Shown piece by piece: positions 8,136 to 15,436 of a DNA stretch of 39,359 nt. The stretch's first letter is position 1, and every line of letters begins with the position of its first letter. The position numbers and the translations under genes were made by a program. Source of the stretch: Planctomycetota bacterium (GTDB taxonomy: Bacteria > Planctomycetota > Phycisphaerae > Phycisphaerales > UBA1924); assembly GCA_024280755.1 (NCBI GenBank), contig JAJRPN010000021.1:1-39359 (forward strand), in the 5' to 3' direction. The notes below the pieces were generated by a model. The model did not search any database and had not been told where the DNA came from. It saw only the letters and a program-made list of their open reading frames with translations.

Positions 8136-9641
8136 TCATTTACAATACGCCATCAACCCGTGTCGGCCGCCCTCGCGTCCGAACCCGGATTCCTTATACC
8201 CGCCAAACGGGCTTGTCGGATCAAACTTGTTGTAGGTGTTGAGCCACACGATCCCCGCGTCGAGCTTCTTGGCAACATCAAAGATCTTCGATCCCTTGTC
8301 TGTCCACACACCCGCAGCCAACCCATAAGGCGAGTTGTTTGCCCGGCTGATCGCCTCGTCTGGCGTGCGGAAGCTCATCACCGCCAAGACCGGCCCAAAG
8401 ATCTCTTCACGCGCGATCGTATGGCTCGGCTGCACCCCAGTATAGAAGCAAGGCTTGCACCAATACCCCTTGTCTGGAAGCGTCGATTGGCACACATCAT
8501 GCTTCACCGCGCCCTCGTTCTCGCCAGTCGAAAGATACTTTTCGATCGAGCCGAGCTGTTCCTTCGAGTTGATCGCGCCGACATCGGTGTTCTTATCCAT
8601 CGGATCGCCAACACGCAAGGTGCTCATCCGATCGGTGAGCTTGTCGACCACACGATCAAGGATCGATTCTTGCACAAACAAGCGTGAGCCAGCACAGCAG
8701 ACATGCCCCTGGTTGAAATAGATCCCCTCGATTATCCCCTCGATCGCTTGATCGAGCGAAGCATCCTCAAAGATAATATTCGCGCTCTTGCCGCCGAGTT
8801 CGAGGGTAAGCTTTTTCTTCGTCGAAGCAACCGTCTTAGCAATCGCTTTGCCAACCGCGGTCGATCCTGTGAACGCGATCTTATCGATCCCGTCATGCTC
8901 GACCATCGCCTTGCCGGTTTCGCCCGCGCCGGTGACGATATTCACCACGCCCTTAGGCAGCCCGATCTCTTGACAGATCTGCGCAAACCGCAATGCCGTC
9001 AACGATGTCGTTTCCGCAGGCTTGAGCACAACCGTATTTCCACATGCCAGTGCTGGCGCAATCTTCCACGCCATCATCATCAGCGGGAAGTTCCATGGGA
9101 TAATCTGCCCGCACACACCGATCGGCTGGGGGGTGCGTCCGGGCAGTGCATACTTGAGTTTGTCCGCCCAACCGGCGTGATAGAAGAAGTGGGCTGCTGC
9201 GAGCGGGATATCCACATCGCGAGACTCCTTGATCGGCTTGCCGCCATCGAGTGTCTCAAGCACCGCCAACTCACGGGCGCGTTCTTGCATCCTTCGTGCG
9301 AGCCGAAAGAGATACTTCCCACGATCCTTCCCGCTCAGCCCTGCCCATGCCGGGAGCGCATCGCGTGCTGCTTGCACAGCCCGATCGACATCGCTCGCGC
9401 AGGCATCCGCCACCATGCAGAGTGTGTCCTCGGTTGCTGGGTTGATCGTGGCGAAGTGATTCCCAGAAGCGGGTTCGACGAACGAACCTCCGATAAATAA
9501 TCCATACTGATCAGCGATCTCTGGGCGGACAGATTCTGGTGCCGGGGCATATTCAAAGATCCCGCCTCCGATCGCAGCCCGCAGATCAAGTCGTTTCGGT
9601 GCTTCGATTCCCGAAGCCTGTGGTTTGCTCACAATACTCAT
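8136..9641 (-). CDS. NAD(P)-dependent aldehyde dehydrogenase, full length
   Basis: A 501-residue cytoplasmic enzyme that oxidises an aldehyde to a carboxylate. All core residues are present: Asn184 in IPWNFP, Lys207 in VLKPAE, the GSTAVG nucleotide loop at about 259-264, Glu281 in LELGG, and the nucleophile Cys315 in GHVCCAGSR. The EEIFGPV segment is at about 412-418 and the C-terminus ends [10 protein letters not shown]. It heads a minus-strand run with a GNAT enzyme and an ALDH-like pseudoenzyme. deoC lies 2.6 kb upstream on the same strand, and DeoC releases acetaldehyde, so acetaldehyde is a reasonable but unproven substrate. Deoxynucleoside catabolism would then feed acetate production. 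Confidence 0.9.
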   Translation of the reverse strand: MSIVSKPQASGIEAPKRLDLRAAIGGGIFEYAPAPESVRPEIADQYGLFIGGSFVEPASGNHFATINPATEDTLCMVADACASDVDRAVQAARDALPAWAGLSGKDRGKYLFRLARRMQERARELAVLETLDGGKPIKESRDVDIPLAAAHFFYHAGWADKLKYALPGRTPQPIGVCGQIIPWNFPLMMMAWKIAPALACGNTVVLKPAETTSLTALRFAQICQEIGLPKGVVNIVTGAGETGKAMVEHDGIDKIAFTGSTAVGKAIAKTVASTKKKLTLELGGKSANIIFEDASLDQAIEGIIEGIYFNQGHVCCAGSRLFVQESILDRVVDKLTDRMSTLRVGDPMDKNTDVGAINSKEQLGSIEKYLSTGENEGAVKHDVCQSTLPDKGYWCKPCFYTGVQPSHTIAREEIFGPVLAVMSFRTPDEAISRANNSPYGLAAGVWTDKGSKIFDVAKKLDAGIVWLNTYNKFDPTSPFGGYKESGFGREGGRHGLMAYCK

Positions 9642-9751
9642 AACGCCATTCTAACAGCTTTTTGTGCTCCAGTCGTCCCAAACCGAATCCAGAAGGGGTA
9701 TCTTGCCCGGTTGGGTCAAAGTCGGGCACAAATTTGGCCGCTGTAGGAGCT

Positions 9752-10378
9752 ATGAGCGACATCCCAACCAATCATCCAAACCCCTCGCCAGCCTCAAAGC
9801 CAGCCTCCGATTCCTACGCGATGCGCAACGAATCTCGGCTCGACACAGAAGGGCTTCACTGCTCGCTGGGGCGCGTCGCCGACATTACCGGCTCAGGAAT
9901 GCGTCTGATCGTCGCCTCCAACGATCTGCCAGAAGTTGGCGATATCCAGTCCTACATCTTCTCAGATGCCAAAGACAAAGTCACCGTTACGGGCACCGTC
10001 AAATGGGTCCGCAAAGGCACCGCATTCACCCGCCGATGCGAAGTCGGGATCGAGTTCGTCAAGCTCGACCCAGAAACCCGCGATTCGATCATCCGCCTCG
10101 CAGTCCACGGCAAGCTCGGTCAAGCCCCCGATGCCGACATCCATGTCATCTTCCCCAACCTCTACAAAATCCTAGGCATCTCCCAATATGCCTCCCAAGA
10201 CGAAATTCAATCCGCCTACCGCAAAAACGCCAAGCTCTGGCACCCCGATGTCAGCGACGCCATGAACGCGCCTCAACGCTTCGAAGAAATCCAAAAAGCC
10301 TACGCTGTTCTGAGCGACTCGACCAAACGAGCCAACTACGACGCACGATTCTTCAGCCAAGATCAACAAGCTGCCTGA
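9752..10378 (+). CDS. PilZ domain - J domain fusion protein
   Basis: A 208-residue two-domain protein. Residues about 22-118 form a PilZ-like beta-barrel with the c-di-GMP signature: RNESR (R25-x3-R29), then DITGSG (D44-x-T-x-x-G49), close to the classical RxxxR...(D/N)x(S/T)xxG. Residues about 136-198 form a J domain with the HPD tripeptide at 164-166, needed to stimulate DnaK (Hsp70) ATPase. There is no zinc-finger or CTD substrate domain of DnaJ. The start is the ATG at 9752 with AGGAG two bases upstream; an open frame begins 30 codons earlier but lacks a binding site. It is divergent from the ALDH gene. A c-di-GMP-controlled recruitment of DnaK is the natural inference. Confidence 0.8.
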   Translation: MSDIPTNHPNPSPASKPASDSYAMRNESRLDTEGLHCSLGRVADITGSGMRLIVASNDLPEVGDIQSYIFSDAKDKVTVTGTVKWVRKGTAFTRRCEVGIEFVKLDPETRDSIIRLAVHGKLGQAPDADIHVIFPNLYKILGISQYASQDEIQSAYRKNAKLWHPDVSDAMNAPQRFEEIQKAYAVLSDSTKRANYDARFFSQDQQAA

Positions 10379-10714
10379 TCACTCTTCGACAAACCAAGCT
10401 TTGATCCCTTTCGCTTGTAGTGTTTGTTGTACCTGATTCTCAAGTAGGTAGATTTCAGTTTTTGATACCGGATAAAACCAGAGATAAAACTGTGCAGGAA
10501 GCACTTTTTCCATGTGTACTTCGCTATTGGCATTGTCAATCAGGTAGAGTTCTCTTCCATCAACAAGTAGTTTGTAATACTCGCCGCCACCAATGTTGAG
10601 CCCATCACGCAGTTCTCGCTCTGAAAGTCCTAACTCAGCCTGAACCACTTTGGCTACCGAGTGTAAATTACCATCAAGGTCAACAGCAAGATATCGCAAT
10701 GGGTAGCGCTCCAT
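10379..10714 (-). CDS. Hypothetical protein
   Basis: A 111-residue soluble protein that I do not recognise, starting MERYPLRYLAVDLDG and ending GIKAWFVEE. It is acidic and mixed alpha/beta in pattern. The frame stays open further upstream (to 10801), but that extension runs through a palindromic element and the zinc ribbon of the preceding gene in another frame, so the ATG at 10714 is preferred. The binding site is weak. The start overlaps the 3' end of the preceding gene (which stops at 10654) by about 60 bases. Its stop abuts the stop of the convergent PilZ-J gene with no gap. Confidence 0.5.
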   Translation of the reverse strand: MERYPLRYLAVDLDGNLHSVAKVVQAELGLSERELRDGLNIGGGEYYKLLVDGRELYLIDNANSEVHMEKVLPAQFYLWFYPVSKTEIYLLENQVQQTLQAKGIKAWFVEE

Positions 10715-11475
10715 CTGGGTGCCCCGACTCGCCGTCCCCGGCGCAGTCGGGTCTTGTTCTTTTTCATACCCACCGCCCGCTCTACTCCACATTCCGGACA
10801 AGTCTCCAAGTCCTCAACGGCATATCCACAAACCAGACAAAGCCCCCGGCGCTTTCGGCGATGTGTGCGCACGCCGCGCCGCACCGGCCCAGGAATACAC
10901 CACAGACAACTCCAAAGCAGCACATTGAGCAACAACCCATCCCACACAGGTATAACAGGCAGCTTCCACCAAGATGAACTGAACGGGATATCAAGCCCAT
11001 ATTTGAGTCCCGCTCGATCACTCATCAGTTTGTAATGGCTTTTCGAGTTGGGGATTCGCCCATTGTTCTGAATAAACACCGAGTCCCAGTACAAAGCCCG
11101 CCAAGGCCATCCAATACGGTATCGGGTCAGCGTAATCGCAGGCGGAATATCAACTGTCGAAGCAGGTGCATCTGTGCGAGGATTCTCAAATGTGTAATCA
11201 TAAAAATCAATACCAGTGTCGATCACAATTGAGGCCAAATCACTCTCAAGAACCAAGCTTGATTTCATATAGATCGTTTCAGTATGCATAGGTAAAAGCT
11301 CGCCCAGATACGCCGGCGGCGAAGGATAACTCGTCGGCTGATCCGTCGCGTTCCAAAAGGTCGGATGCCAGAACCCTGCGATTAACTCCGTAATCACAAC
11401 AGTCGTCAACACCCCCATGCACACCGCACGCACAACCCGCCACCGAAGTTTCATCCACTGCTTCACCATGTCCAT
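10654..11475 (-). CDS. Membrane protein with C-terminal CxxC zinc ribbon
   Basis: A 273-residue protein with an N-terminal membrane segment (about 13-35), a long extracytoplasmic region, a second hydrophobic segment (about 175-197), then a basic stretch and a zinc ribbon with Cys213/216 and Cys226/229 (CLVC-x9-CPEC). This GLCLVCGY...CPECG ribbon is common at the ends of planctomycete membrane proteins of unknown function. After the ribbon the frame continues about 45 residues, part of it encoded by a palindrome at 10723-10751. The paralogue upstream ends only about 15 residues after its ribbon, so the tail here looks rewritten. No function is assigned. Confidence 0.65.
   Translation of the reverse strand: MDMVKQWMKLRWRVVRAVCMGVLTTVVITELIAGFWHPTFWNATDQPTSYPSPPAYLGELLPMHTETIYMKSSLVLESDLASIVIDTGIDFYDYTFENPRTDAPASTVDIPPAITLTRYRIGWPWRALYWDSVFIQNNGRIPNSKSHYKLMSDRAGLKYGLDIPFSSSWWKLPVIPVWDGLLLNVLLWSCLWCIPGPVRRGVRTHRRKRRGLCLVCGYAVEDLETCPECGVERAVGMKKNKTRLRRGRRVGAPRWSATHCDILLLTLMVIYTR
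10723..10751. repeat. Small palindromic element at a gene junction
   Basis: CCCGACT (10723-10729) pairs with AGTCGGG (10745-10751), and inside it CGCCG (10730-10734) pairs with CGGCG (10739-10743), with a TCCC loop and one bulged base. It lies in the 3' end of the zinc-ribbon gene, just upstream of the ATG of the next gene, so it could affect both the protein tail and translation of the downstream gene. Confidence 0.7.
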
Positions 11476-11490
11476 GATGGTACCCGAGAT

Positions 11491-12241
11491 CTACCGATCA
11501 GGTTTGGGGGCTTCAGGAATGTGTGCTGTGTCAACCCCACACTCCGGGCACACTCTCAAATCTTCAAACGCATACCCGCAAACAAGGCAAAGTCCCTGTT
11601 TTTGACGAGTTCTGTGCCGAATTGTTCTCGGGATCGCTACGGGCATGTAGATCAACAGCCCAAAGAAGAGGGTGTTTGCTGCAAACCCGCCCCACATCGG
11701 TGCAAGGGGAATTCTGCGTTCATTCCAAAATGAAGTTGGTCCGGGCGATCGAATCCCTGCCCGGAATCCTGCTCGCTCTTTCATAAGATCAAAGTAAGTC
11801 AGCGTGTAATCTTTTCCGCCATTGGCGAGGGAGAAGTTGTCGTAGTACATACAGCGGAATGGGAGGCCCACAAAGCACCGTGTGATAAATGCTGCAGGTG
11901 GGATATCGCCCTGGACGGGGCGGTCCCAAGTTGCCATCGGTTCTCCGTATATGTACTCAACGATATCCGTCCCGATTTCTAGATAGTTGTAGATATTTCC
12001 CTTTGGATTTTCAACAGGAGCCCCCCCATTGGGCAATCGAAAACGGAGGAGCAATATCGTCGAGGTAGAGAGGAACATGGTTCGATCCAAACTCCGGCGG
12101 CTGATCGAGGATCGTGAGTCGGTCAATACTCCCGAACATTGCGATTAGCTGGGCAACAAGAATCGTTGTGATGAGCCCAAGAAGCAAGGCGATCATCAAT
12201 CCTCGCCATGCGTTTTGGTTTTTTCTTTTTCGCTCACGCAT
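11491..12241 (-). pseudogene. Zinc-ribbon membrane protein, frameshifted at a G7 run
   Basis: A paralogue of the next gene, split between two frames. The first frame (from ATG 12241) gives a basic N-terminus and a membrane segment, then runs to ...DIAPPFSIAQWGG and a stop. The second frame picks up with APVENPKGNIYNYLEIGTD and continues to a zinc ribbon (CLVC-x9-CPEC) and stop at 11491. The switch falls at seven C on the plus strand, 12021-12027 (G7 in the gene). Removing one G joins the frames into a continuous protein that parallels its paralogue. This may be a sequencing error, a slippery or phase-variable tract, or true inactivation. The start overlaps the deoC stop by 8 bases. Confidence 0.75.
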
Positions 12242-13151
12242 CCGAGAAATCATACCCGGCGGCATATTCCCCGCTCTTGAGCTTCTGCATACTCCTCAGC
12301 ACATCATTGAGCAACGAACTCGCCCCAAATCGGAACCACTCAGGACTCAGCCATCCCTCGCCGAGCGTTTCGTTGACCATGCAGAGGTAGTGCCAGGATT
12401 GTTTCGCGGTGCGGATTCCGCCAGCGGGTTTCATGCCGATCTTCTTGCCGGTATCTTTGTACGCATCACGGATCGCTTCGAGCATCACCAGCGTCACTGG
12501 CATCGTCGCCGCCGGCGAGACCTTGCCGGTGGATGTCTTGATGAAATCGCCTTCGCGGATATTGGCGATTGCGATATCGCTTGCTTTGCGCACATTGTCG
12601 TAGGTCACGAGTTCGCCGGTTTCGAGGATGACCTTCAAATGGGCATCGCCGCAGGCTTCAACCACCGCTCGGATTTCCTCCGCGACAACTTCGTACTTAC
12701 CAGATAAGAACGCCCCGCGATTGATCACCATATCAATCTCATCTGCCCCATCCTTCACCGCTTGTTCTACATCGCGCACTCGGATATCGAGCGGGTATTG
12801 CCCAGACGGGAATCCCGTCGCGACTGAAGCCACATTGACCCCGGTGCCATCGAGCAGTTCTTTGGCGTAAGGCACCATCGACGGATACACACACACCGCA
12901 GCCACATGCCCGAGCCGATACCCAAGCATTTCTTCGTCGCGTTCCCAAGGGCGGATCGCTTTCATGCACAAGCTCCGCACTTTCTCAGGCGAGTCACTGC
13001 CTTCGAGTGTCGTCAGATCAATCATCGACGCAGCGAGTTCAAGGGCACCGAGCTTTGATGCCTTCTTGATCGAGCGTGTCGTGAAGGAAGCCGCCCGGCG
13101 ATCGGTCATAATCGCGTCGATGGTGGGGGATGGGGTCGGTTGGTTCGCCAT
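12234..13151 (-). CDS. deoC: Deoxyribose-phosphate aldolase DeoC
   Basis: A 305-residue class I aldolase that splits 2-deoxyribose-5-phosphate into glyceraldehyde-3-phosphate and acetaldehyde in deoxynucleoside catabolism. The Schiff-base lysine is K205 in FIKTSTGK. The second lysine, K241, is in GMKPAGGIRT, and the conserved Asp140 is in EIDMVINRGAF. It is longer than E. coli DeoC (259), with N- and C-terminal extensions. ATG 13151 is chosen: it lies two bases after the stop of the rhodanese-like gene, with GGAG upstream; a GTG at 13157 is an alternative. Coupled translation with the upstream gene is likely. Its product acetaldehyde suits the ALDH gene downstream. Confidence 0.93.
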   Translation of the reverse strand: MANQPTPSPTIDAIMTDRRAASFTTRSIKKASKLGALELAASMIDLTTLEGSDSPEKVRSLCMKAIRPWERDEEMLGYRLGHVAAVCVYPSMVPYAKELLDGTGVNVASVATGFPSGQYPLDIRVRDVEQAVKDGADEIDMVINRGAFLSGKYEVVAEEIRAVVEACGDAHLKVILETGELVTYDNVRKASDIAIANIREGDFIKTSTGKVSPAATMPVTLVMLEAIRDAYKDTGKKIGMKPAGGIRTAKQSWHYLCMVNETLGEGWLSPEWFRFGASSLLNDVLRSMQKLKSGEYAAGYDFSDA

Positions 13152-13153
13152 GA

Positions 13154-13660
13154 TCACTCATCTCCATCGTCGGCAGATTCATCAACTTCAATATCAAGCC
13201 CGGTGATTTCCCACTCGCGCCAGCCGCCAAGGAATACCTTGACGCGCCGCTTGGCAAACCCGTTGTATCCCGCTTCGATCATCCGCTTGGCCATCGCATG
13301 GGTGTTGGCTTGCCCGGGGTTTTCGCCATAGATAATCAGGTTCTTGTATTTTTCGAGTGCTGGGTCGGTTCCATAGCGAAGATCGATATCCGGCGTGCGC
13401 ATGTTCTTCGCGCCCGGTATATGTCCTTCTGCGAACCGTTCGGGCTTGCGTGTGTCGATAAAGAGCGCGATGTCGCCTTTGCTTTGTTGTTTTTCATAGA
13501 GTTCGACCGCTCGGGTCAGGTCGATATAGTCGATCTTGCGATCCGAGATATTCGATTTGGTACATCCACCGAGGATGCTTGAGAGCAGAATCGCCCCAAG
13601 TACACCCACAAAAAGTGCGATTTGATCGTTTCGTCCCGTCAGTTGCATCTTTTTTATCAT
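13154..13660 (-). CDS. Rhodanese-like lipoprotein lacking the catalytic cysteine
   Basis: A 168-residue protein with a lipoprotein signal (hydrophobic segment about 15-32, lipobox LGGC with Cys33), so it is probably anchored to a membrane outside the cytoplasm. A rhodanese fold follows: IDYIDLTRAVEL, LFIDTRKPERFAEGHIPGAKN and a closing KVFLGGWREWE. In active rhodaneses a Cys follows the IIVY strand at the head of the active loop. Here the loop reads YGENPGQA, with Gly112 in that position, so sulfurtransferase activity is not expected. The start at 13660 has no clear binding site; ATG 13648 is an alternative. It is immediately upstream of deoC and divergent from the DsbD-like gene. Confidence 0.75.
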   Translation of the reverse strand: MIKKMQLTGRNDQIALFVGVLGAILLSSILGGCTKSNISDRKIDYIDLTRAVELYEKQQSKGDIALFIDTRKPERFAEGHIPGAKNMRTPDIDLRYGTDPALEKYKNLIIYGENPGQANTHAMAKRMIEAGYNGFAKRRVKVFLGGWREWEITGLDIEVDESADDGDE

Positions 13661-13767
13661 GTATACACAATAAGCAGGTAGATTGGTGCGTTCTGCTTTG
13701 TACGCCGATGAAGAGGGCAGAAACTCGATCACCCAGATCTAAACCAACCCAAGATGGAGAACTATTC

Positions 13768-14577
13768 GTGCGAGTCAGTCCCCAATTGCTCTGTTTTTCG
13801 ACCATCCTTGCGGGTGGATTGTTCTTTTCATCGACCTATGCCGCCGACGGGCATGTTGATCTCTCCGCGACAACTCAGTTCAACGAGATCCACCCCGGTG
13901 ATTCAGGGGTGTTGGCAGTAGAGATCAATATCGAAGATGGCTGGCATATCTATTGGCCCGGCATCTCCGATTCGGGGTTCGGCGTCAAGTTCACACTCCG
14001 CTCCACCGGGCCCGTCACCCTCGACGATCCCATCTGGCCAACCCCCAAACGCTACCTTCAGCCCGGCGACATCCTCGATCATGTCTACGAAGAAACCGCG
14101 CTGGTCTTGATCCCATTCACGGTCGCCGACGACGCAACCGCCGACGAACCCGTCATCTTCGATATCGATGCCGAGTTCTTGGTCTGCTCAGACATCTGCC
14201 TGCCCGGGCAAGCCAATACCTCGGCTGCGATCACAATCGTTGATAAATCAGATGAGAAGACACCGAGCAAACTGAGCGAGCAGATCCGCGCCGCCTACGA
14301 GCACCGCCCAAAGCCGTTCAACCCCAAGGCTCAAGATGTCCGCGTGCAGTGGATCGCCGACGCGGCAGCCATCATGTTTCGAGACGCAACCAAGATCGAG
14401 TTCTTCCCATCCAAAGAATGCACTAAACTTGCCGATCCCATTGCAGGCGGTTCAACCGATTCCAACCGACTCATCATCAAGTTTGCCGAGCGTGAAAATA
14501 AAGTGCTCTCCGGGCGCATCCGCTCCCACGAACCCGCCGGCCCGGTCGATTACGACATCAACATCAAAGCACCATAA
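13768..14577 (+). CDS. Exported DsbD N-terminal-domain-like protein (thiol-disulfide interchange)
   Basis: A 269-residue protein with a signal peptide (about residues 1-24, cleavage near TYA/ADG) and a DsbD-alpha-like immunoglobulin-fold domain: DGWHIYWPGISDSG near the start and LVCSDICLPG with Cys140 and Cys144. In DsbD the equivalent domain passes electrons from the membrane domain to periplasmic thiol proteins. Here the membrane and thioredoxin domains of DsbD are absent, so it must work with separate partners. GTG 13768 is chosen because GATGGAG lies 8 bases upstream and the signal peptide begins there; an ATG 20 codons earlier is an alternative. A redoxin gene follows after 26 bases. Confidence 0.75.
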   Translation: MRVSPQLLCFSTILAGGLFFSSTYAADGHVDLSATTQFNEIHPGDSGVLAVEINIEDGWHIYWPGISDSGFGVKFTLRSTGPVTLDDPIWPTPKRYLQPGDILDHVYEETALVLIPFTVADDATADEPVIFDIDAEFLVCSDICLPGQANTSAAITIVDKSDEKTPSKLSEQIRAAYEHRPKPFNPKAQDVRVQWIADAAAIMFRDATKIEFFPSKECTKLADPIAGGSTDSNRLIIKFAERENKVLSGRIRSHEPAGPVDYDINIKAP

Positions 14578-14603
14578 TCTCTACCACCAGAAAGAACTTC
14601 ACC

Positions 14604-15254
14604 ATGAACACCACAACAATTCGAAAAACACTCTTCACCACCATCGCAACTGTCGGGATCATCGGGCTGGGCATCTCGATGCTTGGTGCAGGGGCGACAG
14701 ATTCTTCTTGGGCACCAAAGGCTCAAGTCGGACAGGCGGCTCCAGAGTTCACACTCACCGATCTCGATGGCAACGAGCACACGCTCTCGGACTACACATC
14801 CAAAGGCCAAATCGTCGTCCTCGAATGGTTCTCCCCGGTCTGCCCGTTCGTCAAAAAGCACTACCGCGATGACGCAATGACCATGATCAATATCGAGAAA
14901 GATTTCAAAGACCAACCCGTCGTCTGGCTTCGGATCAACTCGGCAAGGGCAGGGCATCCGGCAGCCAATATCGAGACAACCAAGAAAGCTGTTGAAAAAT
15001 GGGGCATCACAACCCCGATTTTGATGGATCCAAAGGGTGCCGTCGGGCGTATATATGGGGCAAAGCGAACCCCAGAGATGTACATCATCGATGCGACGGG
15101 CACGCTCGTCTATCACGGTGCGATCGATGATCGCAACGATGGACAAAGCCCCGGCGGGGTCAACTTCGTCCGAACAGGACTCACCGAGCTCATCGCCGGC
15201 GAAGAAATTACTACTGCAACCACCAAAGCCTATGGCTGTACGATTAAGTATTGA
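14604..15254 (+). CDS. Exported redoxin / peroxiredoxin-like thiol protein
   Basis: A 216-residue thioredoxin-fold protein with an N-terminal export signal (hydrophobic about 10-30). The AhpC/TSA-like core begins at VGQAAPEFTLTDLDG (about 42-56). The reactive Cys80 is in FSPVCPFVKKHY, a one-cysteine centre (CPF) in place of thioredoxin CxxC. A second cysteine near the C-terminus (YGCTIKY, Cys212) could act as resolving residue. It follows the DsbD-like gene by 26 bases and precedes a strong terminator, so the two form a small envelope redox operon: the DsbD-like domain may reduce this protein. Whether it reduces peroxides or moves electrons to another protein is not decided by the sequence. 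Confidence 0.8.
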   Translation: MNTTTIRKTLFTTIATVGIIGLGISMLGAGATDSSWAPKAQVGQAAPEFTLTDLDGNEHTLSDYTSKGQIVVLEWFSPVCPFVKKHYRDDAMTMINIEKDFKDQPVVWLRINSARAGHPAANIETTKKAVEKWGITTPILMDPKGAVGRIYGAKRTPEMYIIDATGTLVYHGAIDDRNDGQSPGGVNFVRTGLTELIAGEEITTATTKAYGCTIKY

Positions 15255-15294
15255 TCCGCCTCCCTATTTGACTCACATCCCTCGCTCCTCTTTT

Positions 15295-15335
15295 CAGGCA
15301 CGCCCAAGACATCCACGGGCGTGCCTGTTCTTTCT
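15295..15335 (+). terminator. Intrinsic terminator after the redoxin gene
   Basis: A perfect 11-bp stem (CAGGCACGCCC 15295-15305 with GGGCGTGCCTG 15317-15327), an 11-base loop, then TTCTTTCT. It is placed 40 bases after the redoxin stop and separates this unit from rseP. Confidence 0.85.
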
Positions 15336-15436
15336 GCCTCTGTGTCAGAATCAAACGAGGGCATGTGCCCGTTGAGCCGATACACTCATGGGCATATTTG
15401 ATTACCACACTCTGAGCATTCTCCCCGGAGCATCGC

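Noticed and set aside
8703..9500. A 265-codon plus-strand frame opposite the aldehyde dehydrogenase
   Set aside because: It mirrors the ALDH codon pattern and encodes an Arg/His/Cys-rich product with no signature.
10654..10801. Frameshift joining the zinc-ribbon gene and the small hypothetical gene
   Set aside because: The zinc ribbon ends where its paralogue ends, and the small protein has its own ATG; a palindrome at the junction explains the overlap better.
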